From positions 62,001 through 126,000 of the forward strand of contig JAWXBR010000041.1 in the NCBI GenBank assembly GCA_034440235.1: a stretch of 64,000 bases of DNA, in the 5' to 3' direction. Positions 25,019 through 32,915 of this stretch are shown piece by piece. Within the stretch, counting starts at the first letter, position 1. Each line of letters starts with the position of its first letter. The DNA comes from JAWXBR01 sp034440235. Lineage in GTDB: Bacteria; Bacteroidota; Ignavibacteria; Kapaibacteriales; Kapaibacteriaceae. Under the pieces are notes generated by a model. That model was not told the DNA's origin. It made no database searches and was given only the letters and a program-made list of their open reading frames with translations. Made by a program: the position numbers and the translations under genes.

Positions 25019-27340
25019 ATGCGTACACACCATTACATCGAAGTCTTATTCTTCGTTATGCTTTGCATGATGGCCAGTACCGTTGCATCCGCTCAGGATA
25101 CAACAGAAACCGGACGTCGTGTCAAGCGTGTTCGAGCTGCTGACCGCGCAGCCGCGCTGCGCGAACCCGAACTACAGGAAGTTCGTGTTGAAGGATGTAC
25201 CCTAACAACGCCAGGTCAGATTATTGGTGTTATTGCTTCGCAGGAAAGTGATTTGACGATCACGCGGCGTCTTACACGCTACTTCTACGACAACCTTCGA
25301 CGCAATCCAGCTACTCCTGATACCATCCTAACGATACTTGGCAACATCCAACGCGATAGGATGGATGAATTGCGGTATTACAATTCAAAAACCGTACAGG
25401 CAGACAGCATCGCCGTACTCGAGTACCTTTCACAAAACGGCTTTCACTTTGGAACTGTTCGCGCACAGTTTGCTCGTGATACCTCGAGTCGAAAAAATGT
25501 ACTCACCTTCTACATTACCGAAGGACCTCGGGCCGTTATAGACTCTGTCGCATTCCTGGGCCTAGACCGCGTTGATTCTACTGTCAAAAAGTCGGTGTTA
25601 AGTGAGTTTACCGTTAAGAACGGCGAGCCTTTTTCGGAGGCTGCAATCGAAGCCGAACTGCGAAAAATGGTGGTCGTACTGCGCAACTCAGGGTATTATC
25701 GTGCTCGGGTCGAGCGTGTGGGGACTGGCGTCTCTGATGATGGAAAACACGATACTGTCGTCGTGTTGTTCGAACCCGACAAGCGTGTCCGCATTGGAAA
25801 GATTATTCTACAAGAAGACACAAAGGGCTACAATTCAGTAGACACATCTACAAGGATACGTCAGCTCGAAATCGAGGAAGGACAATGGTACAGCGAACAA
25901 CGTATATCTGTCTCACGGTCAAATCTCTTGAGCCTAAACACATTCGATGTGGCGGCTATCGATACTATTCCACGCGATTCAATGCCCCCAGGAATAGGTG
26001 ACTCTGTCGTGTGGTTGAAGGTGTATACAGAGAACAGCAAGCCGTATGATGCCAGCATTAGTTTCCTTGTCTATCAGACAGCGCTCGACAATTTTGTTAA
26101 TGTCGGTATCGGCGCAAATGCTCAATACCGAAACGTGTTGGGTGGGGCCGAAGTAGGCAGCGCTACTGCTCAATACGTGTTTCAGGATGTGAGTCGGATT
26201 TTCCAGGGTCAAACCCTAGAGAATGAAGTGCTGTTCTCGCTGACCTTCGCAAAGCCACACGCGGCGCGGATTATGGATATGCGTGTTGGTTTGCAGACTT
26301 CTACCTATTACTCGAAGAGAAATCTGATTAGTACGTTCAAGCTCGAATCATTCGGAGCGAGTTTAAAATTTCCTATCAGCCTCTATCAATTCGTCTTTAT
26401 CAACAGCGCTGAGTTGAGCTTTTCAGTTGATAGGCAAATTCCACTCGATTTTAGAGATGCTCTCGATAGTGCGTTAGGCGATAGTCGCACACTTCAAGAC
26501 AGTCAGAATGTAATTAGCACGTTTACAACATTCGAAGTCCTCGATAACCACCTAAGAACCGAGACCGGCTTGTTAGGTTTTTTCACTGGCATATTCGCAG
26601 GTCTTACTCTTCGCGGCGAACATAGAGACAATCCCGTCGATCCGACAAAAGGTACGTTCACGTCCGGATCTGTTGAATATGGCACTGGAGCAGGCAAGTT
26701 TGTCAGAATGCAGTTTTACAACACCACTGTTAGTTCGCTGCGCCCAAGACTCATAGCCGCAACAAAATTCAATGTGGGACACATTTTTTTACTGGATTAT
26801 GAACGATTTAGTAGTGATAAAAGGAATGTGTATGTCCCCCTAGAACGTCAGTTCTTTGCCGGCGGCGCTTCAAGTATTCGCAGCTACGCATCGCGTCAGT
26901 TACATGACACTGGCTCTGGCATTATAAAAGACAGCGACCCATCACTTACAGCCATTCAATCGAACATTCTTGGTAGCGGCACCCTGTTCGAACTTGGAGT
27001 GGAATTACGTTATACCTTCCCTAGACCAAGTAATTTTGGCGACGTACTCGCTGGCTTTATTGAAAAAAGCGGCATTACATGGTTTGCCGACTTTGGCAAT
27101 GCATTTAATCGGTTAACGCCAGACTTATATGGCAAGGCAAAACTGTTAGACTTCATCTATAATTCTGTGTTAGCAACGGGTTTTGGTTACAGGTTCGCGA
27201 CCCCTGTTGGCCCCTTACGCATAGACCTTGCGACCAGCGTATACGACCCTTCAAAGAGTCACCCATTTATCGTCAACCGTCCGAACGCCCTCGGTTTTAA
27301 GAACCTTCAGGTAAGCATCGGTCTCGGGCACGCATTTTAA
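25019..27340 (+). CDS. Omp85-family outer membrane protein (BamA/TamA-like)
   Basis: The 773-residue protein has a signal peptide (MLCMMASTVASAQ). POTRA-like repeats follow at about residues 50-330 (VEGCTLTTPGQIIGVI, GPRAVIDSVAFLGLDRVDSTV, RVRIGKIILQED). The 16-strand barrel ends in LGFKNLQVSIGLGHAF with a terminal aromatic. GGASSIRSYASRQL matches loop 6, where the usual VRGY/F is IRSY. BamA inserts barrels into the outer membrane; TamA-type relatives assist other substrates. The unusual loop and lack of BAM neighbours favour a TamA-like accessory over the essential BamA. Confidence 0.85.
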   Translation: MRTHHYIEVLFFVMLCMMASTVASAQDTTETGRRVKRVRAADRAAALREPELQEVRVEGCTLTTPGQIIGVIASQESDLTITRRLTRYFYDNLRRNPATPDTILTILGNIQRDRMDELRYYNSKTVQADSIAVLEYLSQNGFHFGTVRAQFARDTSSRKNVLTFYITEGPRAVIDSVAFLGLDRVDSTVKKSVLSEFTVKNGEPFSEAAIEAELRKMVVVLRNSGYYRARVERVGTGVSDDGKHDTVVVLFEPDKRVRIGKIILQEDTKGYNSVDTSTRIRQLEIEEGQWYSEQRISVSRSNLLSLNTFDVAAIDTIPRDSMPPGIGDSVVWLKVYTENSKPYDASISFLVYQTALDNFVNVGIGANAQYRNVLGGAEVGSATAQYVFQDVSRIFQGQTLENEVLFSLTFAKPHAARIMDMRVGLQTSTYYSKRNLISTFKLESFGASLKFPISLYQFVFINSAELSFSVDRQIPLDFRDALDSALGDSRTLQDSQNVISTFTTFEVLDNHLRTETGLLGFFTGIFAGLTLRGEHRDNPVDPTKGTFTSGSVEYGTGAGKFVRMQFYNTTVSSLRPRLIAATKFNVGHIFLLDYERFSSDKRNVYVPLERQFFAGGASSIRSYASRQLHDTGSGIIKDSDPSLTAIQSNILGSGTLFELGVELRYTFPRPSNFGDVLAGFIEKSGITWFADFGNAFNRLTPDLYGKAKLLDFIYNSVLATGFGYRFATPVGPLRIDLATSVYDPSKSHPFIVNRPNALGFKNLQVSIGLGHAF

Positions 27341-27409
27341 GACCGTCGACCTAGCACGTCCTATGCTGACGCTATCTAGATGGGAATCTTTCCGATACTT
27401 GACGATCGC

Positions 27410-28243
27410 TTAATTTGGAATCTTGCCGATAACAGAGTCTTGAATATCGATACGCGCCGCGTTTGCCATCAGAGCAAGAATTCCTTCTGTTACCATGTGC
27501 GGATGCGTTTCTGTTGTAATACCCTCTTGGTTAAGGGGCTCGATAAGGTGCTCGCTCTCGCCACCCGTAAGAAGCACAGGAACGGCCTTGCCATTGAAGG
27601 TGCTTTTCTGAACATTGCGAATTATGTTAGCAACGCCGCCAACAGCAGATGCTGTCACACCCGACATAAGAGAGTCTTTTGTGTTCTGGCCAATAACAGA
27701 TGATGGCTCAGAATATTTAAGCTCGGGGATAGCAGCCGTCTGCTTCGATAAACCAAATAGCTGGGTAGAAAGACCTGCGAATATTGCGCCACCAAGAAAA
27801 ACCTTATCGGCCGAAACAACATTGATGGTGATAGCCGTTCCGCAATCGATTGTAATAAGTGGTGGACGTGTGTGGTGCATCGCTCCGATTACACCGAGTA
27901 GTCTGTCTATGCCAGCGTTTTCTACGTTGCCAAAAGAGACGAGCTTTTCATTCCGCATGAGAAGGGAATGCGCATTTAGTACCATGTGGCCAGGGATGCG
28001 TTGAAGCACCTTGACGATTGCTGTTGTCTGCTTAGGGTTAACACTCGACAATCCGATGAGATAACGTCGGACAGTGTGGTCACGAAAGTGGTGTTGGACG
28101 TTTTTCTTCCATTCTTTGTCGTAAGGGAAGGAGAGAAATTCTTCGTCATGATGAATCTTAACACGGCTATTGCCGACATCTATGCCGCAGATGCCATATT
28201 CAAGTCCGTTTAATTCAATCTTGGTATCGTACAGTGTCGCCAT
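27410..28243 (-). CDS. coaX: Type III pantothenate kinase
   Basis: CoaX phosphorylates pantothenate in the first step of coenzyme A synthesis. The protein has the ASKHA-fold features: GIDVGNSRVK (phosphate-1 loop), NAGIDRLLGVIGA (substrate and dimer contact) and LITIDCGTAITINVV (phosphate-2 loop). It overlaps the end of birA by 29 nt, so the two are one transcript. The N-terminal extension before GIDVGN (17 residues) is a little longer than usual; an internal start is possible but no better Met is in place. Confidence 0.92.
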   Translation of the reverse strand: MATLYDTKIELNGLEYGICGIDVGNSRVKIHHDEEFLSFPYDKEWKKNVQHHFRDHTVRRYLIGLSSVNPKQTTAIVKVLQRIPGHMVLNAHSLLMRNEKLVSFGNVENAGIDRLLGVIGAMHHTRPPLITIDCGTAITINVVSADKVFLGGAIFAGLSTQLFGLSKQTAAIPELKYSEPSSVIGQNTKDSLMSGVTASAVGGVANIIRNVQKSTFNGKAVPVLLTGGESEHLIEPLNQEGITTETHPHMVTEGILALMANAARIDIQDSVIGKIPN

Positions 28244-28985
28244 CTGTTACGGTCCGTTCCATCTGTGTTACAACGTTACGTACGATCAAGCGTCCGTCTG
28301 ACGCAATCCTGACAAATTTCCACGTGCCTTCAGTTTCAGCAATGCGTATATCCTTGCTACCCATGTCTAGTTCCTGCACCCAGGTCTCATGAACATCAAA
28401 CCAAGGTCGCGTCATTAGCTCGGCCATCACATCGCGGAGATCATTAAGTAAGGAAGATACGGCAACACCGACATCAAGCAGCCTTAATGATGTGCACGGT
28501 TGAGTGATATTGTCAGGAAAAACACGCTGCTCTACGTTTATTCCCAGCCCTACAACCGTCGACGTACAACGACTCCCTTGGAATTCGTGTTCGACAAGCA
28601 CACCCGCAATCTTGGCCCATCCTTGTTCGGTTTTTGCTTGCACGTCATTAGGGTACTTAAGACGAAAGAATGCATTTGGGCTGTGTTTTCTTAACACGCG
28701 TAACACGCTTTGAGCACCTCGGCCCATATAAGCGGAAAGTTCGTCGGTGGTTACGTCTCCCGAGTGTCTTATTCCAACCGAAGCATAGATGTTTGCACCG
28801 TAGTCACCGTGCCATGCCCGGCCCTTGCGTCCACGTCCCGCCGTTTGATGCTGAGCCGTCACCAACACATACGGGTACGAGACGAGAAGCTCTTTAGCAT
28901 AATCGTTTGTAGACGAGACGATCGGTAGATGAAACTCAATTGGACGCAGCACGTTATTATAAATAAGGTTATGAAAGGACAACAT
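28215..28985 (-). CDS. birA: Biotin--[acetyl-CoA-carboxylase] ligase
   Basis: This group I biotin protein ligase (256 residues, no N-terminal DNA-binding domain) has STNDYAKELL, the biotinyl-AMP loop GRGRKGRAWHG, LKYPNDVQ and KIAGVLVEHEF, plus GLGINVEQ. It attaches biotin to carboxylase carrier domains. The missing helix-turn-helix means it cannot act as a repressor. It overlaps coaX in the same direction, a pairing common in many bacteria. It diverges from mnmE. Confidence 0.92.
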   Translation of the reverse strand: MLSFHNLIYNNVLRPIEFHLPIVSSTNDYAKELLVSYPYVLVTAQHQTAGRGRKGRAWHGDYGANIYASVGIRHSGDVTTDELSAYMGRGAQSVLRVLRKHSPNAFFRLKYPNDVQAKTEQGWAKIAGVLVEHEFQGSRCTSTVVGLGINVEQRVFPDNITQPCTSLRLLDVGVAVSSLLNDLRDVMAELMTRPWFDVHETWVQELDMGSKDIRIAETEGTWKFVRIASDGRLIVRNVVTQMERTVTDGDTVRYQD

Positions 28986-29062
28986 ACTTCATGACTTCGT
29001 CAAGAGGTAAAGATACGCGTCAAACTTGCCTGTGCTGCGGCAGCGTATTTTGGTAGTTCATA

Positions 29063-30433
29063 ATGCCTATTCAACACGATACAATTTGCGCAGTTGCCAC
29101 GCCGCCCGGGACGGCAGGGCTTGCCGTTATTCGTGTTTCCGGAGCGCATGCCATTGCCATGTGCAACGAGTTATTCCGTTCTAAAGCGCCCCTAACCGAA
29201 GCCAAGGATCACACAATCCACTACGGTTGGTGGTCTACGGCCACAGTTCGGATAGACGCTGTCACCGTCATGATATACCGATCCCCTAATTCATATACCG
29301 GCGAGGATGTAATAGAAATTGGGTGCCACGGTGGACATCATGTCATTCAACAGATTCTCGAATCGCTGCTCCAACAGAATGCTAGGCTGGCCGAACCAGG
29401 TGAGTTCACAAAACGTGCATTTCTCAATGGCAAGATGGATCTCACGCAAGTAGAAGCTGTAGGTGACATCATACACTCACAATCTCGTCTCGGCGCACAA
29501 ACCGCCGCTCGGCAGCTTGCGGGCGGCTTCACAAAGCGTCTAGAAGAGTTTAGAGAAGCGTTATTACATGCTACTGGTCTGTTAGAACTCGAACTTGACT
29601 TCTCGGAAGAAAACATAGAATTTGTTAGTAAACCAGAACTGCGCCGCATCATTACTGGTCTCATGGAGCTTGCCTCGACCCTGGCATCTAGTGCTCAAGC
29701 TGCAGAAGTCCTACGTTCTGGTTTTGTCTGCGCTATTGTTGGATATCCGAATGCCGGTAAGAGCTCACTCTTTAATGCCCTTCTGCAGCGCGAGCGCGCC
29801 ATCGTCAGCCCCTTACCTGGCACCACCCGAGACTTTCTAACAGAACCACTGTTTGTTCAAGGGTACTCGCTACTTTTACATGATACAGCCGGCATTCGGT
29901 CGACCTTAGACTCTATCGAACTGCAAGGCATCTATCTAACCACGTCGCTTATCGAACAGAGCAACCTAATTCTTGTAGTGAATGATATCACCCAAGGACT
30001 CGGCCATTCCGCTTCCCTTGTTGACGATATTCAACAACGCTTTCCAACGTCGACGGTTCTATTGATTCACAACAAGTTTGATGCAGTTCACCCGACATCT
30101 CACGTAGCAGACGGCAATGCTTCAGCAACACTGTTCTGCTCTGCCACAGAAGGTCTTGGCCTCGATGACCTACGCTCTGAACTTCTAACGCAGGTTCGCG
30201 CGTCTACCGAGGGCATTCAGGATGTACTCGTAAATCGTCGTCAGGCCATCCTGCTCGGTCAGATGGCACAACACCTAGGTTCGGCTATTGCAGCAATCGA
30301 CACAGGCTTAGACAACGATTGCATAGCCGTTGACATCCGTAGCGCCCTACGCCTACTTGGCGAGATAAACGGTGAGACATGGAGTCCAGACGTACTTGAC
30401 GCTGTTTTTTCTCGATTCTGCATAGGAAAGTAG
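29063..30433 (+). CDS. mnmE: tRNA uridine-5-carboxymethylaminomethyl modification GTPase
   Basis: The protein has 456 residues with an N-terminal tetrahydrofolate-binding domain (DTICAVATPPGTAGLAVIRVSG), a helical domain, an inserted G domain (GYPNAGKSS, TTRDF, DTAGI, NKFD) and the invariant C-terminal FCIGK. With MnmG it makes the cmnm5U34 modification of tRNA wobble uridines. Here mnmG follows in the same direction with only a GNAT gene between. Confidence 0.96.
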   Translation: MPIQHDTICAVATPPGTAGLAVIRVSGAHAIAMCNELFRSKAPLTEAKDHTIHYGWWSTATVRIDAVTVMIYRSPNSYTGEDVIEIGCHGGHHVIQQILESLLQQNARLAEPGEFTKRAFLNGKMDLTQVEAVGDIIHSQSRLGAQTAARQLAGGFTKRLEEFREALLHATGLLELELDFSEENIEFVSKPELRRIITGLMELASTLASSAQAAEVLRSGFVCAIVGYPNAGKSSLFNALLQRERAIVSPLPGTTRDFLTEPLFVQGYSLLLHDTAGIRSTLDSIELQGIYLTTSLIEQSNLILVVNDITQGLGHSASLVDDIQQRFPTSTVLLIHNKFDAVHPTSHVADGNASATLFCSATEGLGLDDLRSELLTQVRASTEGIQDVLVNRRQAILLGQMAQHLGSAIAAIDTGLDNDCIAVDIRSALRLLGEINGETWSPDVLDAVFSRFCIGK

Positions 30434-30460
30434 CTCTATGAACTCGTACAGGAATTCTCG

Positions 30461-30988
30461 ATGACCAATTACGTACTCAGACCACTCGAGGTCGACGATT
30501 TCGCTGCATTTGTAGACATACAGCGTCACGCCCTTGTGCACGCACCCGAGTTGTTTGGTTCGGATTACGAATGGTTTGAGAATTTGTCGATACTGCTGAA
30601 AGAGCAGCGCTTTGAGCTTTTTGTGAACTTCCCCTACCAGTTTATTCTTGGAGCTGTGCAGCCGGACGGTGAAATTGCTGCCATGGTCGGATTTTCATGC
30701 GAGTACGCACGTTCCAAGGTACGGCACAAAGGCAGACTTTGGGGATTGTATGTTCGCCCGGAATTTCGTCATCGTGGCTTGGCAACAGAGCTCGTTAGAA
30801 CCATTATTGGCTCAGCCCAGGACGTAGTTGGTTGTGAACTCATCCATTTATCGGTCAGCAAGCATAATGACGCCAGCTTTGCTCTATATCTGCGTCTAGG
30901 TTTCTCGGTCTATGGAACTGAATTGCACGCAATGAAAATTGATAATACGTATGTCGATGAATACCTTATGCACAAGATGCTATTATGA
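30461..30988 (+). CDS. GNAT-family N-acetyltransferase
   Basis: The 175-residue protein has the acetyl-CoA-binding motif A (GLYVRPEFRHRGLATELVRTI, about residues 97-117) and motif B (HLSVSKHNDASFALYLRLGFSVYG). The substrate is unknown. An AGGA lies 9 nt before the ATG. It sits between mnmE and mnmG on the same strand, and its stop codon is directly followed by the tandem parS-like sites. Confidence 0.88.
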   Translation: MTNYVLRPLEVDDFAAFVDIQRHALVHAPELFGSDYEWFENLSILLKEQRFELFVNFPYQFILGAVQPDGEIAAMVGFSCEYARSKVRHKGRLWGLYVRPEFRHRGLATELVRTIIGSAQDVVGCELIHLSVSKHNDASFALYLRLGFSVYGTELHAMKIDNTYVDEYLMHKMLL

Positions 30989-31020
30989 CGTTCCACGTGA
31001 AACACGTTCCACGTGGAACA
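30989..31020. promoter_or_regulatory. parS: Two abutting parS-like ParB-binding sites
   Basis: CGTTCCACGTGAAACA (30989-31004) and CGTTCCACGTGGAACA (31005-31020) abut exactly. The known bacterial parS consensus is TGTTTCACGTGAAACA, and the Pseudomonas form is TGTTCCACGTGGAACA. The second site matches the latter at 15 of 16 positions and its 14-bp core is a perfect palindrome; the first is a hybrid of the two forms. No other such site was seen in the window. They lie between the GNAT stop and the mnmG ATG (31028), the classic origin-proximal gid-par neighbourhood. Confidence 0.85.
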
Positions 31021-31027
31021 TAAAAAC

Positions 31028-32878
31028 ATGAAATTTGACTGTATTGTTATAGGTGGAGGCCATGCTGGCATAGAAGCCGCCTCTGCAGCCGCTCGGATGG
31101 GTCTAAGGGTAGGCCTCGTAAGCATGGAAAGGCATACAATTGGACGTCTTTCTTGTAATCCGTCGATAGGGGGCTCAGCAAAAGGTCACCTTGCTAAAGA
31201 GATTGACGCCTTGGGTGGCGTAATGCCGCGAATTGCCGATGCGAGCGGTATTCAGTTCAAGACGCTTAACGCTTCGAAAGGACCTGCTATATGGTCTCCT
31301 AGAAGCCAAAACGACAATGAGCTCTATCCTGCCTTCGCTCAAGCCCTTCTGACGCAAACCCCAGGTATCACGATCATTCCAGAGCGTGTAGAGGAGATTC
31401 TCACCCAAGATTCGCATGTGCGAGGTGTACGAACGAGCACGAATACCGAAGTACTTGCCCAGACAGTGATCTTATGCTCGGGTACATTCCTTAATGCAGT
31501 GATGTGGACTGGTACAACCGACACCAAGGGCGGTAGAGTCGGAGAGCAGGCTTCAAACCACGTGTCGGACATGCTTTTGGCGCATGGACTGCAAAAGGGA
31601 CGTCTTAAAACAGGTACGCCGCCGCGTGTAAGCGCCGCGTCGGTAGATCTAAGTAAAACTGTGCCCCATCCCGGCGACGAGTCGCCGAGACCTTTTTCTA
31701 TGCGCACCAGAGCGGTAGTAAACCGACTGTCGTGTTTTGCAACCTCAACAAATGCCCGTACGCACGAGATTCTACGAACCGGATTCGAGCGCTCACCAAT
31801 GTTTACTGGACGCATTACAGGGGCCGGACCTCGGTATTGTCCGTCTGTCGAAGACAAGATCTCGCGATTCCCCGATCGCGACTCGCATGTCATTGTGCTC
31901 GAGCCAGAGGGCCTCAACACAGACACAGTCTACGTGAACGGGTATTCGACAAGTCTGCCTGCAGATATTCAGGAGCTCGGCCTTCGCTCTATTCCTGCGC
32001 TGGAGCACGCTCGCATTCTGCGTCATGGATACGCCGTCGAGTACGACTTCTTCTATCCGTATCAGCTGAAGTTCACAATGGAGACGAAGGCCATCGATGG
32101 ACTCTTCTTTGCTGGACAGATTAACGGTACGTCGGGGTATGAGGAAGCCGCAAGCCAGGGCTTAATGGCCGGAATTAATGCCGCACTAAAGGTAAGGGGC
32201 GAAGGGGGCTTTGTTCTAAAGCGCTCTGAAGCGTACATCGGCGTTCTAATTGATGATCTGGTAAACAAGAACACCGAAGAGCCTTATAGAATATTTACGT
32301 CGTTGGCAGAGTATCGCCTTCTACTTCGCACAGACACTGCGTATGACAGGTTGTTGCCTCACGGAAACCGACTGGGGTTGGTCTCTGATGAAGCAAGAAA
32401 ATCATGGCAACGCAACTTGGATCTGAAAGAACAAATTCATGCGTTCACCTTGGAAGCACGCGCACAACCAACGCTTGTAAACCCATTGCTTAATAAGTAC
32501 GAAGAGGATGTAATAACAGAAGCGACTCCTCTAATCAACATCGCACGACGTCCGACCGTTCCTCTACGTCCCCTACTCGACCTTGCTTCTTTTGGCATGA
32601 ACGACTTGCTCGACGAACACGACGAAACGGTAACGCAAGTACAAACCGCTATTCGATACGATGGCTACATACAGAAGCAAATGCGCGACGTCGAACGCTT
32701 TGCCGATCACGAACAAAAAGTCATCCCCGGCAACTTCTCATACGCCGACGTTCAATCTCTCTCTACCGAAGCCAGAGAGAAACTCACGCGGATACGTCCA
32801 CAATCTCTCGGACAAGCCTCGCGTATACCAGGCGTGTCTGCGTCTGATGTGTCTGTGTTGTCGCTCTACCTGCGTTAA
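31028..32878 (+). CDS. mnmG: tRNA uridine-5-carboxymethylaminomethyl modification enzyme MnmG
   Basis: The ATG at 31028 is chosen; an in-frame GTG at 31013 lies within the parS site. The 616-residue flavoprotein has the FAD loop VIGGGHAGIEAA, NPSIGGSAKGHL, TGTPPRV, EGLNTDTVYVNGYSTSLP, GQINGTSGYEEAASQGL, EYRLLLRTDTAYDRL and a C-terminal helical MnmE-binding domain. It works with MnmE on tRNA U34. Where other MnmG proteins vary (before AYIGVLIDDL), this one has VRGEGGF, encoded by the 23-bp dyad repeat at 32191-32213. Confidence 0.96.
   Translation: MKFDCIVIGGGHAGIEAASAAARMGLRVGLVSMERHTIGRLSCNPSIGGSAKGHLAKEIDALGGVMPRIADASGIQFKTLNASKGPAIWSPRSQNDNELYPAFAQALLTQTPGITIIPERVEEILTQDSHVRGVRTSTNTEVLAQTVILCSGTFLNAVMWTGTTDTKGGRVGEQASNHVSDMLLAHGLQKGRLKTGTPPRVSAASVDLSKTVPHPGDESPRPFSMRTRAVVNRLSCFATSTNARTHEILRTGFERSPMFTGRITGAGPRYCPSVEDKISRFPDRDSHVIVLEPEGLNTDTVYVNGYSTSLPADIQELGLRSIPALEHARILRHGYAVEYDFFYPYQLKFTMETKAIDGLFFAGQINGTSGYEEAASQGLMAGINAALKVRGEGGFVLKRSEAYIGVLIDDLVNKNTEEPYRIFTSLAEYRLLLRTDTAYDRLLPHGNRLGLVSDEARKSWQRNLDLKEQIHAFTLEARAQPTLVNPLLNKYEEDVITEATPLINIARRPTVPLRPLLDLASFGMNDLLDEHDETVTQVQTAIRYDGYIQKQMRDVERFADHEQKVIPGNFSYADVQSLSTEAREKLTRIRPQSLGQASRIPGVSASDVSVLSLYLR
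32191..32213 (+). repeat. Dispersed G-rich dyad repeat, copy in mnmG
   Basis: All 23 bases are identical to 5951-5973 in dut. The encoded peptide VRGEGGF sits at a position not known to be conserved in MnmG, so protein constraint does not explain this copy. Confidence 0.75.
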
Positions 32879-32915
32879 CACGAGTGCATTTGTGTATACG
32901 CTGCATGTGCGTTTG

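Noticed and set aside
28320..28335. Further parS site (TTTCCACGTGCC)
   Set aside because: Only the CACGTG core and one flank match; it lies in birA coding sequence. Other CACGTG occurrences in the window match even less.
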